This document shows positions 16,642-25,987 of a stretch of 64,000 bases of DNA, piece after piece. Every line of letters begins with the position of its first letter. The first letter of the stretch is position 1. Source of the DNA: Lentzea cavernae (GTDB lineage Bacteria; Actinomycetota; Actinomycetes; Mycobacteriales; Pseudonocardiaceae); NCBI RefSeq assembly GCF_014653695.1, contig NZ_BNAR01000013.1, positions 186,001 through 250,000 on the forward strand, read 5' to 3'. The notes beneath the pieces are model-generated. The model saw only the letters and a program-made list of their open reading frames with translations, did not search any database and had not been told where the DNA came from. The translations under genes and the position numbers were made by a program.

Positions 16642-18039
16642 GTGGACGACCGGCGGCTGGCCGCGATCCCGCAGCGACTGCGGGCGTCGTGGCTGCGCAG
16701 TGAGCGGTACGGCGTGCCGGAGGACGAGGTGCGGCCGGTCTTCACGGGCACGGTCGACACGAGCTCGTTGTTCTACGAGTGCGGCCACGAGGTGCTGCGC
16801 GGCCTGCACGCCACGTTGTCGAACGAGCCCATCAGCCTGATGATCACCGACAGCGACGGCCTCGTCCTGACCAGGCTGTGCACGGACCCGGCCATCGTCC
16901 GTTCCCTCGACCGCGTCTACCTGGCCCCCGGCTTCTACTTCGCCGAGACCAACGCCGGCACGAACGGCCTGGGCCTGGCCCTCGCCGACCGCACGGCGAC
17001 GCTGGTCCGCGCCGACGAGCACTACTGCACCGGCCTGCGCGGCTACACGTGCGCGGCGGTGCCGGTGGTCGACCCGGTGTCCGGCGCGCTGGCGGGCAGC
17101 GTGAACCTCACGACGTGGTCCGAGCAGTCGTCCGAACTGCTCCTGGCCCTGGCGCAGGCCGCGGCGGGCACCACGGCGGCGTTGATGCTGGCCCGCGCCT
17201 CAGGTCGCAAGGCCCGCCCGGCCCCGCGCGGCGAGGTGTTCCGCGTCTACGCCGACCGGGTGCAGCCGCCGAAGCTGTCAACGGCGTGGACGTCCGCGGT
17301 GGCGACGGCGGCGGAGGCCATGCTGGAAGGCCGCGTCGTGGCCGTCACCGGCGAGACGGGAGCGGGCAAGACGGCACTGGCCACGCTCGCCCGCCGTTCC
17401 GTCCGCCCCCGCGAACGCCTGCTCAACGCCCGTCCCCCGGCCCCCGACGACGTCGGCTCGTGGCTGCGGCTCTGGACGCCCGAGCTGGGCAAGGCCGACA
17501 CCTGCGTCGTCGTCTCCGACGTCGACGCGCTGCCCGCGTGGGCCGCGTCCTCACTGGCCCCGCTGCTCAGCGGGTTCGTCCTGACCGCGACCGAGGCCCT
17601 GCCCGAAGCGCTCGCACCGTTGGTGGACGTCGTGGTGGAAGCCCCGGCGCTGCGTTTGCGGCCGGACGACATCCTGCCGCTGGCCCACTACTTCGCGCAC
17701 CGCGACCGAGGCCGTGACATCACGTTCACCTCGGCCGCCGTGCGCGCGTTGCTGTCGTACGAGTGGCCGGACAACACCAGGCAGCTGCGCCAGGTCGTGC
17801 GTGCCGCCGCCGCCCGTTCGGACGTGGTCGACGTGCAGCACCTGCCAGCCGAGGTGTTCACGAGCGTCGGCCACCGTCTGAGCAGGCTGCAGGTGCTGGA
17901 ACGCGACGAGATCGTGCGCTGCCTGACCGAGCCGGGCGCGACGATCGCACAGGCGTCCGCCGAGCTCGGCATCGGGCGGGCGACGATCTACCGCAAGATG
18001 GCGCAGTACGGCATCAAGGCCGACCAGCTGCGGGGCTAG
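16642..18039 (+). CDS. AcoR/NtrC-like transcriptional activator with degenerate AAA+ domain
   Basis: 465 aa: N-terminal GAF-type sensory domain (about residues 30-185, with YFAETNAGTNGLGLALADR, a segment conserved in AcoR-like regulators), a central AAA+ domain with VTGETGAGKTAL (Walker A) and TCVVVSDVDALP (Walker B-like), and a C-terminal Fis-type HTH (ATIAQASAELGIGRATIYRKM). The GAFTGA loop needed to contact sigma-54 is absent between Walker A and B, consistent with the lack of sigma-54 in Actinobacteria; it therefore probably works with another sigma factor. Divergent from the amidohydrolase operon, which is its likely target. GTG 16642 follows GAGGAGG. Confidence 0.85.
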   Translation: MDDRRLAAIPQRLRASWLRSERYGVPEDEVRPVFTGTVDTSSLFYECGHEVLRGLHATLSNEPISLMITDSDGLVLTRLCTDPAIVRSLDRVYLAPGFYFAETNAGTNGLGLALADRTATLVRADEHYCTGLRGYTCAAVPVVDPVSGALAGSVNLTTWSEQSSELLLALAQAAAGTTAALMLARASGRKARPAPRGEVFRVYADRVQPPKLSTAWTSAVATAAEAMLEGRVVAVTGETGAGKTALATLARRSVRPRERLLNARPPAPDDVGSWLRLWTPELGKADTCVVVSDVDALPAWAASSLAPLLSGFVLTATEALPEALAPLVDVVVEAPALRLRPDDILPLAHYFAHRDRGRDITFTSAAVRALLSYEWPDNTRQLRQVVRAAAARSDVVDVQHLPAEVFTSVGHRLSRLQVLERDEIVRCLTEPGATIAQASAELGIGRATIYRKMAQYGIKADQLRG

Positions 18040-19114
18040 TCGCGGCGTTGGCGATGCGCAGCGTCATCAGCTGCTGGCTGGCGTCACGTGCCGTCGGCGT
18101 GAACGAGTAGGCGATGCGCCGTTGCTGGTCCCGCGTCGAGAACAGGCCCGCGTTGTACCCGTACTGCTCCCCCGTCTTGCCCCACACCGTGACACCGTTG
18201 ATGGTGAACGTCTGCAGGCCCGTGGAGTACGCGGCCGGTCGACCGTCCACCATGGACACGTTCGGCACCGTGAACATCTTGTCCAGCAACGGTGCCGGCA
18301 GCAGGTCGCCGCTGAAGAGCCCCTCGGCGAACCGGGTGAGATCACCGGTCGTCGAGACGATGTCGCCCTCGCCGTACGACTTCGACGTGTTGAAGTCGCT
18401 GACGTCGACCAGGCCCTTGCCCGGCACGTCCAGGTAGCCGTGGACGTGCGCCCCGCGGATCTTCGTCTCGTACCGGCCGGGCACGTAGGTCTAGGTCAGC
18501 CCGAGGGGACGGGTGATGCGCTTCTCGACCTCGTGGCCGTAACCGTGACCGCTGACCTTCTCGATGATCATCGCGGTGAGCACGTAGTTGATGCCCCGGT
18601 ACTCCTGTTTCGTGCCGGGGGTGAACATCGGCTCGACGGCGGGGATCATCTTCAGGCGCTGGTCCGGCGCGTACCGGTCGTAGCGGTGCTCGAGGACCTT
18701 CTCCGGCGTGCTCAGGTCGGGGAAGCCGACCTCGTACGGGATTCCGCTGGTGTGGTCGAGCAACTGGCCGACCTTCACGTCCCCCAACGTCTCCGGCAAC
18801 GCGGGGAGGTAGTGCCGGACGGGCGTGTCCAGGCCGATCTTGTTCTCCGCCACCAGCTGCAGGGCCACCGTCGCCACGAACACCTTGGTGACGCTGCCGA
18901 TCCGGAACCGGTCGTCCGGGTCGATGCCGCACTGCGTCCGCTGGTCCGCGACGCCCGCCGTGCCGTACCACTGGCCGGCCTCACCGGACACGCGCAGCTG
19001 CGCCGAGGTCGCTGCCGGGTTCTCCAGGTCGGAGATGGCGGCCTGCAGCAGTTCCGGCTGCAGCGGGGGTAACGGCGAGAGCGCGACCACAGCCGCGATC
19101 AGGAGTGATTTCAT
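18014..19114 (-). pseudogene. Serine beta-lactamase/D-Ala-D-Ala carboxypeptidase family gene with in-frame amber
   Basis: One continuous frame of 366 sense codons from ATG 19114 to TGA 18014, interrupted by a single TAG at 18491-18493 (...RPLGLT*TYVPGRYE...), so a point change rather than a frameshift. Seen before the stop: signal peptide (MKSLLIAAVVALSPLPPL), IGSVTKVF (SxxK nucleophile motif) and QEYRGINYVLTAMIIEKVSG, where the second motif reads YRG instead of the usual YSN. After the stop: WGKTGEQYGYN (KTG box). If translated without suppression the product lacks the KTG box. An internal GTG at 18484 could start the second piece but alone would be inactive. The 3' end overlaps the convergent activator gene by 26 nt. 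Homologous to Streptomyces R61-type carboxypeptidases. Confidence 0.8.
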
Positions 19115-19194
19115 GATCACCAACTTGCCGTGATCACCACTGCACGGCCATGGTGCCGGCCCCCGCTCGCGCGGTAGGGCCGGCACCAGCACCG

Positions 19195-19863
19195 CTAGCG
19201 GACCGCGCGCACGCCGTTCTCGAAGAACGCCAGCCGCACCTCGCGGTCGATCGCCCGCTCGGGGTGGTCCATCAACCCGAACGCGAGCCCGTCCGCGCTG
19301 GTGACACCCGCGATGTCGTCGAACGACCCGTCCGGGTTCGAGTCCTTCTCGTACCGCAGCGCGACGCGGAACGCGGAGGTCTCAGCGCCCGGGTCGAACC
19401 GGCCCTCGCCGTGCGCGCACGGGAAGGTCAGCGTCTGGCCGCCCAACCCGGTGAGCCACGGGCTGTCGTTGTCGTTCTCGACGACGTGCCGCTGGTTCTC
19501 CTCGTTGCGGAACGTGCCGGCGCTGTTGACCTTCAGGCCCACCTTGCCGAAGCAGCCGCCGCGCACCGCGATCTGGAACCCGTTGCAGATGCCGATCAGC
19601 GGACGCGTGCGCGCCGCCTCGAACTGGTCGGCGAGGTGGCTGCGCAGCAACGCCGCCGCCACCGCGCCACCGCCGAGGTGGTCGCCGAACGAGAACCCTC
19701 CGGGGATGCAGAGGATGTCGGCGTCGTCGAGCCGCTCGGTGCCCGCCAGCAGGTCGGCCGCGAACCTCATCCGCGGCTGCGCACCCACCTCGGCGAACGC
19801 TCGGACGGTCTCCTCCTGGCAGTTGGTGCCGGGCAGGTACAGGACGTTGACGGTCGGCTTCAT
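19195..19863 (-). CDS. purQ: Phosphoribosylformylglycinamidine synthase, glutaminase subunit (PurQ)
   Basis: 222-aa class I glutamine amidotransferase that supplies ammonia for FGAR to FGAM conversion in purine synthesis. VLYLPGTNCQEET is the N-terminal family signature, LIGICNGFQIAV holds the nucleophilic Cys, and FPCAHGEGRF the His of the catalytic triad (GLMDHPERA near the end). ATG overlaps the purL stop by 4 nt (ATGA), so the subunits are co-translated. Confidence 0.9.
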   Translation of the reverse strand: MKPTVNVLYLPGTNCQEETVRAFAEVGAQPRMRFAADLLAGTERLDDADILCIPGGFSFGDHLGGGAVAAALLRSHLADQFEAARTRPLIGICNGFQIAVRGGCFGKVGLKVNSAGTFRNEENQRHVVENDNDSPWLTGLGGQTLTFPCAHGEGRFDPGAETSAFRVALRYEKDSNPDGSFDDIAGVTSADGLAFGLMDHPERAIDREVRLAFFENGVRAVR

Positions 19864-22643
19864 GCGATCCTCGCCGTGAACGAGTTGAGCCAGCCGTCGC
19901 GCGCGGCCGGTGCGAACAGGTCGATGCCCTCGAGCTCGATGCCGGTGCCCTCCAGCGTGCCTTCCAGCACACCGAGAACGACGGGGTTGAGCTCTGCGGG
20001 CAGTGCGGCGACGTCCTCGGGGAGGACCTCGACGACGGCACCGACGCGGTGCTCGGCGAAGAGCGACTCGGTGCTGCCCGACTCCAGCTTCACGCCGATG
20101 CCGCTGGCCAGCGCACCCTGGGCGAGCGTGGCGGCGACACCGCCGGCGCCGATGCGGGCACCGCTGCGCAGCAGGGCGCGGCTCGCGGCGAGCGCGGTCA
20201 GGTAGCTGTCCACATCGGACAGTTCCAGGTCGTCGAGCGCGCCGGTGGGCAGGCTGAGCTTGCGCCCGGCGACCGTGCCGACCGGGGAGCCGGTGGTCAG
20301 GCCGACGCGCACGAGCACGTTGCCCGCCGTGGTCCACTGCTCGCGCAGCAGGTCGTCGGTGTGCGGCACCTTGCCCAGGGCGGAGAGGAACACCGCGGGC
20401 GGCACGCTGACGAGACCCTCGTCGGTCTGCACGGAGCCGGCCGAGGAGTCCTTGCCGGAGATCAGCGGGACGCCGAAGTGGCGCACCAGCACCGCGAGCT
20501 CGTCGACCATGCCGACCAGCCACTCGCGCCAGTGCGGCGAGAGGTGCGGGGTGTAGAAGTTGTCGCACATGCAGATGTCCTTCACCGCGACACCCGCGAG
20601 CACCTGGCCCGCGATCGCCGCGCAGAACATCTGGCGCGTGGCGGCGACCGGGTCCGCGTCGAACATCCACGGGTTGAACGCGGTGTTCAGCACGGCCGCG
20701 GCCGGCGAACCGGCGACCGGCGTGCCCGCCCAGTAGGACGTGCGGACCGAGGTCTCGGTGCCGTAGTGCGGGCCGTACCAGGTGTTGCCCTGGACCGTGG
20801 AGTCGTACTGCGAGTCGGCGAAGTGCTGCGAGGCGACCTCGGCGTCGGCGACGACCTCCTCCAGCAACCCGGCGAGCTGCGTGGGCGCGAGCTCGGGCCA
20901 CTCCACCACGTCGGCCGGACGCGGCGGCGGGCCGACCTCGAACCGTTCGACCTCGATGTCGAGCAGGTCGTACGACACGTCGAAGCCGGTCTCGCCCCGG
21001 TGGGCGGGAACCTCGCCGGGGGCGCCCGCGATGAGGGCCTCCTCGGTCAGGTCCGGCGCGTGGAACACGTGGTAGCGACCCGTGTCCGCGAACCGGCCGA
21101 TGACCGTCGAGCGCACCATGTGGCGGTCGAGGATCTTCTTCGCCCGCTCCTGGTGCTCCGGCGGGACGGCGAGCAGCATGCGTTCCTGCGACTCGGACAG
21201 CAGGATCCGCCACATCGGCAGCGCCGCGGTCTTCAGCGGCACCAGCGCCGTGTTGATCCACACGCCGCACGCCTCGCCGATCTCACCGACGGCGCTGTTG
21301 AGGCCCGCGCCACCGACGTCGGTCAGGGCGCTCATGCAGCCCGCCTCGCGCAGCTCGATCAGCGCCTTGCGGAACTTGACCTGCTCCAGCGGCGCGCCGA
21401 TCTGCACGGCGGCCGTGTCCATCGTGGCGCCCGCGGAGCTCGCGGACGCGCCGTGGATGCCCTCGTTGCCGGTCAGGCCACCGATGAGCACGACGAAGTC
21501 GCCCGGACGCGGGGTGCCGCGCTGCGCCGCCGACACGGGCAGCAGGCCGATGCTGCCGCCGAGCGCGAACGGCTTGGCGCGGTAGCTGGGGTGGAACGTC
21601 ATGCGCGACGACATCATCGGCACGCCGAAGGTGTTGCCGTACTCCTTGATCGCCCGGATCGTCTCGCCGGCGAGCCTGCGCGCGTCCGGACGGCCCTGGA
21701 TCGGCGCGGGCGCCTCGGGCTCCCCGACCGCCGTGTACTCGAAGCTGCCGATCGGGTCGGCGGACAGGCCGGTGCCGAGGATGTCGCGCAGCACGCCGCC
21801 GAGCTTGGTCAGCTGGCCGAAGTAGCCGGAGATCGCCGACGGGCCGTTGTGCGTCTCGGCCTTGATCGCGATGGCGTGGCCGTCGTAGAAGTCCCAGACG
21901 CCCGCGTTGTCGTGGAACATGCTGAGCACGTTCGGGTTGTCGACGTCCTTCGCGGCCTGCACGAGCCTGCCGAGCAGGCTGCCCAGCGACTTCCACGTGG
22001 TGTGCGCGCAGTGGTCGCTCCAGCGGGCGTCCAGCGCCTCCAGCAGGACGTCGGTGACGAACTCGTCCTCGAGCGTCTCCTGCACGTGCTGCACGTGCTT
22101 CATCTGGGCGAGCGAGAGGTTGCGGCCACCGGCCACGCCCAGCTCGGTGAGCGCCGCGTCGTCGAGCCCGCGCAGGTCGAACTGCGCGGCCGACTCGTAG
22201 TGGCCCTGCGGGACGAGGGTGTCGTAGTGCGGTTCCCCGTCGTGCAGCTCTTCGATCGTCGCGTTGAACCGCGTCGCGGTCACGAGGTCCTTGAGCTGCG
22301 GCGACGCCGACTTGTAGCTGGTCGCGACCTTGCCCGCGCGCGCCTTCACGCCGAGCAACCCGCACACGGTGATGATCGAGTCGCTCTCGTTGTCGACCAC
22401 GCCGCGCTTGTAGGCGACCTGCACGGCGCCCGAGTCCAGCGGCTGGTCCAGGGAGACCTCGACGTCGAGCTGGTCCCCGAGCACGGCGGCCACCTGGGCC
22501 AGCGCGGCCGGATCCGGCGCGCCCTCGAACTCGACGTAGTAGTCGCGCCACACCTCGAGGTCGTCGAGCTCCCACGATCGGCCGAGCTCACGGATGTCGG
22601 GCTCCGCTACCCCCGCGGAGCGAACCGAGAACTTGTGGATCAA
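19860..22643 (-). CDS. purL: Phosphoribosylformylglycinamidine synthase, large synthetase subunit (PurL)
   Basis: About 927 aa, ATP-dependent FGAM synthetase. Longer than the usual actinobacterial PurL of about 760 aa; the N-terminal 150 residues (WRDYYVEFEGAPDPAALAQV ...) correspond to an attached PurS-like region, as in the large single-chain FGAM synthases. Catalytic segments: SDHCAHTTWKS, AIKAETHNGPSAISGY, RGTPRPGDFVVLIGG, ALTDVGGAGLNSAVGEIGE and NAL-type substrate loops. Here the glutaminase domain normally fused at the C-terminus of the large enzyme is a separate overlapping gene (purQ). I choose TTG 22643 as start because AGGAGG lies just upstream and no ATG/GTG is suitably placed. Divergent from the gene at 22824. 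Confidence 0.85.
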   Translation of the reverse strand: MIHKFSVRSAGVAEPDIRELGRSWELDDLEVWRDYYVEFEGAPDPAALAQVAAVLGDQLDVEVSLDQPLDSGAVQVAYKRGVVDNESDSIITVCGLLGVKARAGKVATSYKSASPQLKDLVTATRFNATIEELHDGEPHYDTLVPQGHYESAAQFDLRGLDDAALTELGVAGGRNLSLAQMKHVQHVQETLEDEFVTDVLLEALDARWSDHCAHTTWKSLGSLLGRLVQAAKDVDNPNVLSMFHDNAGVWDFYDGHAIAIKAETHNGPSAISGYFGQLTKLGGVLRDILGTGLSADPIGSFEYTAVGEPEAPAPIQGRPDARRLAGETIRAIKEYGNTFGVPMMSSRMTFHPSYRAKPFALGGSIGLLPVSAAQRGTPRPGDFVVLIGGLTGNEGIHGASASSAGATMDTAAVQIGAPLEQVKFRKALIELREAGCMSALTDVGGAGLNSAVGEIGEACGVWINTALVPLKTAALPMWRILLSESQERMLLAVPPEHQERAKKILDRHMVRSTVIGRFADTGRYHVFHAPDLTEEALIAGAPGEVPAHRGETGFDVSYDLLDIEVERFEVGPPPRPADVVEWPELAPTQLAGLLEEVVADAEVASQHFADSQYDSTVQGNTWYGPHYGTETSVRTSYWAGTPVAGSPAAAVLNTAFNPWMFDADPVAATRQMFCAAIAGQVLAGVAVKDICMCDNFYTPHLSPHWREWLVGMVDELAVLVRHFGVPLISGKDSSAGSVQTDEGLVSVPPAVFLSALGKVPHTDDLLREQWTTAGNVLVRVGLTTGSPVGTVAGRKLSLPTGALDDLELSDVDSYLTALAASRALLRSGARIGAGGVAATLAQGALASGIGVKLESGSTESLFAEHRVGAVVEVLPEDVAALPAELNPVVLGVLEGTLEGTGIELEGIDLFAPAARDGWLNSFTARIA

Positions 22644-22823
22644 CAATCCTCCTGGAGCTGAACGGTCGGGAGCAATTGTCCCTGGCAGCGACCGCGCTCG
22701 TGGAGGCACCCAGGCATCCGGGCGAGGCCGCACTGCGACACACGCAGCACCCTAGGCGAACAGCTCGTGACGACTCGAATCGACGGGACGCGACGCGCGT
22801 CACTCACCACACCGGGGGACCAC

Positions 22824-23750
22824 ATGCAGCAGCACGACCTGTCCTGGGCGGACGCCGGCCACGGCGATCCCCAGTTCCTGGGCGAGATCTACTCGCTCGC
22901 GTTCGTCCGCGACGTCTCCCCGCTCGACGCGTTGCGCCGCGTCGGCGGACTGGAGGACACGCTGGCCGACCGCACGGCCGCGGACATCAGCGCGTTGCAC
23001 AACTTCGACGACGGCTACCCGGAGGCCGTCTCGGTGCTGGCACTGGGCGAGTGGACCGTCCTCGTCCAGCCGACGAGCTTCTGGCTGGGACAGCTGGTGG
23101 ACGCGCTCTCGCGGGGCACGGAGGCGATCTCGGTCGTGCGGCACGACTACGCCTCGCCCCGTTTCACCCACTCGACCGACGGCACGACCACCACCACCTT
23201 CCACCTCAACTGGCCCGACAACCGCGACGGCACGGACCCGGACCGCCTGCTCCCGCTGATGCGCGAGGCGGGCTTCGACCCCGACACGGCCGACGACGAG
23301 GACGAGGAGGACGACGAGAGCTGGCAGTACCGCTACGAGGACGTCATGACCCACGCGCTGCGGCTGACCGGCCTGATCACCGGCGTCCTGCCCACCTACG
23401 AGCAGATCACCGCTCCCCAGCCCAGCGCGCACTTCGACCACTGGTTCAGCCGCACGAGGCCGTACCCCGTCGAGGACGCCACCACCACGGCCACCAGGCT
23501 CGCCGCCGAACTGGGCTTGGGCGACACCCCGGGCCTGGCCGCCGCACTGGCGTCCACGGACCCCGTCGTCGTCACCCCCGACAGCGACCTCGGCAGGCAC
23601 GTGCGCGAGTGGTCGACCCTGGCGCGCAGGGCGAGCTGGTCGACCAACCTCGAGCGCAGCCGCATGACCGACGAAGAACGCTCCCGCGGCCACCGGTTCG
23701 GCCAGCTGACCCAGGCGCTCGCTGCCGCGTTCCGCGCCGATCTGGCTTGA
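22824..23750 (+). CDS. DUF6461-like protein of unknown function
   Basis: 308 aa from ATG 22824 (GGGGGA upstream; an in-frame GTG at 22767 would add 19 residues). The N-terminal 140 residues match the DUF6461 pattern seen in many actinobacterial proteins: YSLAFVRDVSPLDALRRVGG, then LGEWTVLVQPTSFWLGQ. A very acidic patch (DDEDEEDDES) separates it from a helical C-terminal part. No catalytic motif, signal peptide or membrane helix. The stop overlaps the start of the methyltransferase (TGATG). Function unknown. Confidence 0.65.
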   Translation: MQQHDLSWADAGHGDPQFLGEIYSLAFVRDVSPLDALRRVGGLEDTLADRTAADISALHNFDDGYPEAVSVLALGEWTVLVQPTSFWLGQLVDALSRGTEAISVVRHDYASPRFTHSTDGTTTTTFHLNWPDNRDGTDPDRLLPLMREAGFDPDTADDEDEEDDESWQYRYEDVMTHALRLTGLITGVLPTYEQITAPQPSAHFDHWFSRTRPYPVEDATTTATRLAAELGLGDTPGLAAALASTDPVVVTPDSDLGRHVREWSTLARRASWSTNLERSRMTDEERSRGHRFGQLTQALAAAFRADLA

Positions 23751-24580
23751 TGGAGGACATGGAGATCCCCGCGGACGGACTGAGCCACACCGCCCTCTAC
23801 ACCGCCTGGGTCAGGCACCGGGAGGCCGAGCACCCGAGTCCCCTCTTCACCGACCCCCTGGCGACCTACCTCGTCGCCGCGGCCGGAGACCACCCGGCAC
23901 TGCAGGCGTTCATCGCGCAGATGCAGGACACCTCCAGCGGCTTCCCCTCCTACCACGTCGTCCGCACCCGGTACTTCGACGACCGGATCAGGTACGCGCT
24001 GGACAACGGCGTGCGCCAGGTAGTGACCCTCGCGGCGGGAGTCGACGGCCGCCCGGCCCGCCTGCCGTGCCCGCCGGCCACCCGCTGGTTCGAGCTCGAC
24101 CTGCCGGCCATGACCGAGTTCAAGACGGCACTGGTCGAGCAGTCCGGCCTGACGCCCGCCTGCGAACGGATCGGGGTGGCCGCCGACCTCACGGCGGACT
24201 GGGCGACGCCGTTGCGCGCGGCCGGGTTCTCCCCCGACGAGCCGACCGCGTGGTTGATCGAGGGCGTCCTGATGTACCTCACGCCGCAGGAGTGCGACGA
24301 GCTTCTCCGTGCTTCGACCGAGCTGTCCGCCCCCGGCAGCCACCTGCTGCTCGAACACCTCCAGGTCTCGATGCTCGGCGACCAGGGCACGCGGGTGCGC
24401 GGCGGGCTGGGCAAGCACGGGGTGACGTTCCGGTCGGCCCGCGACGACCTGGCGGACTGGCTGGGCGCCGCCGGGTGGCGGGCGAGCGTGCACGCGGGCG
24501 TGGATCCCGCGATCGGGCACGGCAGGACCGTCGCGCCGGTGCCCGCCGCCTGGCTCGCGGCCGCGACACGGCGTCGGTGA
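23750..24580 (+). CDS. SAM-dependent methyltransferase, leucine carboxyl methyltransferase-like (LCM) family
   Basis: 276 aa of the actinobacterial LCM/TIGR00027 class I methyltransferase group. HTALYTAWVRHREAEHPSPLF is the usual N-terminal block, VRTRYFDDRI precedes the SAM site VVTLAAGVDGRPARL, and WLIEGVLMYLTPQECDELL is the strongly conserved central motif. The substrate of these proteins is unknown in most cases. ATG at 23750 overlaps the previous stop; a second in-frame ATG at 23759 with GGAGG upstream is an alternative. It lies 130 nt before the RiPP genes, so a tailoring role there is possible but unproved. Confidence 0.8.
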   Translation: MEDMEIPADGLSHTALYTAWVRHREAEHPSPLFTDPLATYLVAAAGDHPALQAFIAQMQDTSSGFPSYHVVRTRYFDDRIRYALDNGVRQVVTLAAGVDGRPARLPCPPATRWFELDLPAMTEFKTALVEQSGLTPACERIGVAADLTADWATPLRAAGFSPDEPTAWLIEGVLMYLTPQECDELLRASTELSAPGSHLLLEHLQVSMLGDQGTRVRGGLGKHGVTFRSARDDLADWLGAAGWRASVHAGVDPAIGHGRTVAPVPAAWLAAATRRR

Positions 24581-24710
24581 GCGCGCATCACCTCCGGGCA
24601 GGTCACCAAGCTGCCACCCCCACGTCCCCTACCTGCCGCGCAACCCGGTGTCGCACGCCCTCCCCCCAGGCGACAGTGGAACCACGATCGAGCGGAAGGA
24701 GGTGGATCAG

Positions 24711-24812
24711 ATGCTCAAGACTCCGGACTTCGGTGACGAGTACGGCGACCAGGACGTGCGTTGCGTCGGCACCAGCGGTTACCACGACCTCGGCGACTAC
24801 TACGGGATCTGA
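24711..24812 (+). CDS. Candidate RiPP precursor peptide (33 aa) of the radical SAM unit
   Basis: Small gene too short for routine calling: ATG 24711 with a near-perfect AAGGAGGTG site 7-14 nt upstream, TGA at 24810-24812. The peptide starts MLKTPDFGDEYGDQDV and ends GYHDLGDYYGI; it is acidic in the first half and has six aromatic residues and a single Cys (VRCVGT). It directly precedes a radical SAM gene (gap 69 nt), the classical place for a precursor. Cleavage site and modification are unknown; aromatic residues near the C-terminus (YHDLGDYYGI) are obvious candidates for radical crosslinking. No homologue was recognised. Confidence 0.7.
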   Translation: MLKTPDFGDEYGDQDVRCVGTSGYHDLGDYYGI

Positions 24813-24881
24813 TTCACCCGCAGGCGGCCTGGCGCCCACGCCCCAGGCCCCTCGCCGGCACCGCGGAGGGAGGTGCGGGAC

Positions 24882-25987
24882 ATGCGACTGGTGCAGGGCA
24901 GGAACGGCTGGTGGTGCATCGGCCGGTCGGCGACGGCGTTGCTGCCGGACGGGTTGGTGCACAACGGCGACCTCACCCCGGAAGGCCGAGTGCAACTGCG
25001 AGCGGCGGGCATCGACGAGGTGCCGGAGCCGGACCACTACAGCCTGACCGTCGTGACGTCCACCGGCTGCAACCTCGGCTGCTCCTACTGCTTCCAGAAC
25101 ACCCCGGACGGCAGGCGGCGCATCGCTCCCGCACGGCTCGACGCGCGGAACGTCGCGCGGTGCCTCTCGTTCGCCGAGAAGCAGATGGCCGAACTGGGTG
25201 TGCGCAGGCTGGAACTGCTCCTGTTCGGTGGTGAGCCGTTGCTCAACCCCGCCGGGTGTCTGCAGGTGCTGCGGGCGTTCGGTGCGCGGATGCCGGTCAC
25301 CGCGAGCATGGTCAGCAACGGCGTGCTGCTCACCCGGCGCACGGCGGGCAGGCTGGCCGAGGCCGGGCTCGGGCACGTCCAGGTCACCCTGGACGGCGAG
25401 CGCGACCAGCACGACAGGACACGGGTGACACGCGGCGGCAGGCCCACGTTCGACCTCATCCTGGCCAACGTGGCGGCCGCCCAGCAGCACACCGGTCTCC
25501 GCTTCACCTTGCGCGTCAACGTGACCCCGCAAGTTGTGCCGCGACTCCCGGCCGTGCTCGACCAGGCGGCCGAGGTGCTCGACGTCCGCAGCACGAACCT
25601 CGCGATCGCACCCGTGCTCGACTACGGCGCCGGCGTCCCGGCACCGGACGCACGGGCCGCGCAGGAGGCGGTCGAGCCTGCGCGAAGGCGGCCGAACTGG
25701 GTTTCCGGCTCGTCCGCCCGCGTGACGACCACTGCGACTTCTGCTCCGAGACCGACGGCCGCCTGGGCGCGGTCGTCTCCGCGGACGGCACGTTGTTCAG
25801 CTGCTGGGACGCGGTCGGCGAGGACGACCTCGCGGTGGGTGAGCTCGAAACGGGCTACAGCACCGAATCCCGGAAACGCTGGCGCCGCTGCGGTGGCGAA
25901 CTGCCGCGCACACAAGCGTTCTCCGACGCACTCGACGCCGGAGTGCTCGACGTCATCCGTGCGCGCAAGGAGGTGACACGACCATGA
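24882..25987 (+). pseudogene. Radical SAM peptide maturase with -1 frameshift
   Basis: Radical SAM enzyme with STGCNLGCSYCFQNTPDG (CxxxCxxC at Cys63, Cys67, Cys70; 4Fe-4S cluster), RLELLLFGGEPLLNP (SAM-binding GGE motif) and VTASMVSNGVLL. The frame from ATG 24882 (GGAGGGAGG upstream) loses homology after QEAVE at about 25676; from TGC at 25679 the next frame continues with CAKAAELGFRL, then DHCDFCSETDGRLGAVVSADGTLFSCWDA, a SPASM-like auxiliary cluster region with several Cys, to TGA 25987. One missing base in GAG[G]CC at 25674-25678 explains it. The repaired protein would be about 368 aa. Either a real inactivating lesion, a sequencing error or, less likely, programmed frameshifting. Its end overlaps the next peptide gene by 4 nt. 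Confidence 0.78.

Noticed and set aside
14827-17022. 731-codon minus-strand frame covering DUF59, amidohydrolase and the start of the activator
   Set aside because: Only its last 218 codons (DUF59) are real; the rest is low-complexity shadow of the amidohydrolase gene and of the activator on the other strand.
20049-22661. 870-codon plus-strand frame opposite purL
   Set aside because: Antisense shadow with composition typical of high-GC opposite frames; purL has unmistakable conserved motifs.
24603-25532. 309-codon minus-strand frame opposite the radical SAM gene
   Set aside because: No domain, no ribosome site, shadow composition; the plus strand has the rSAM motifs.
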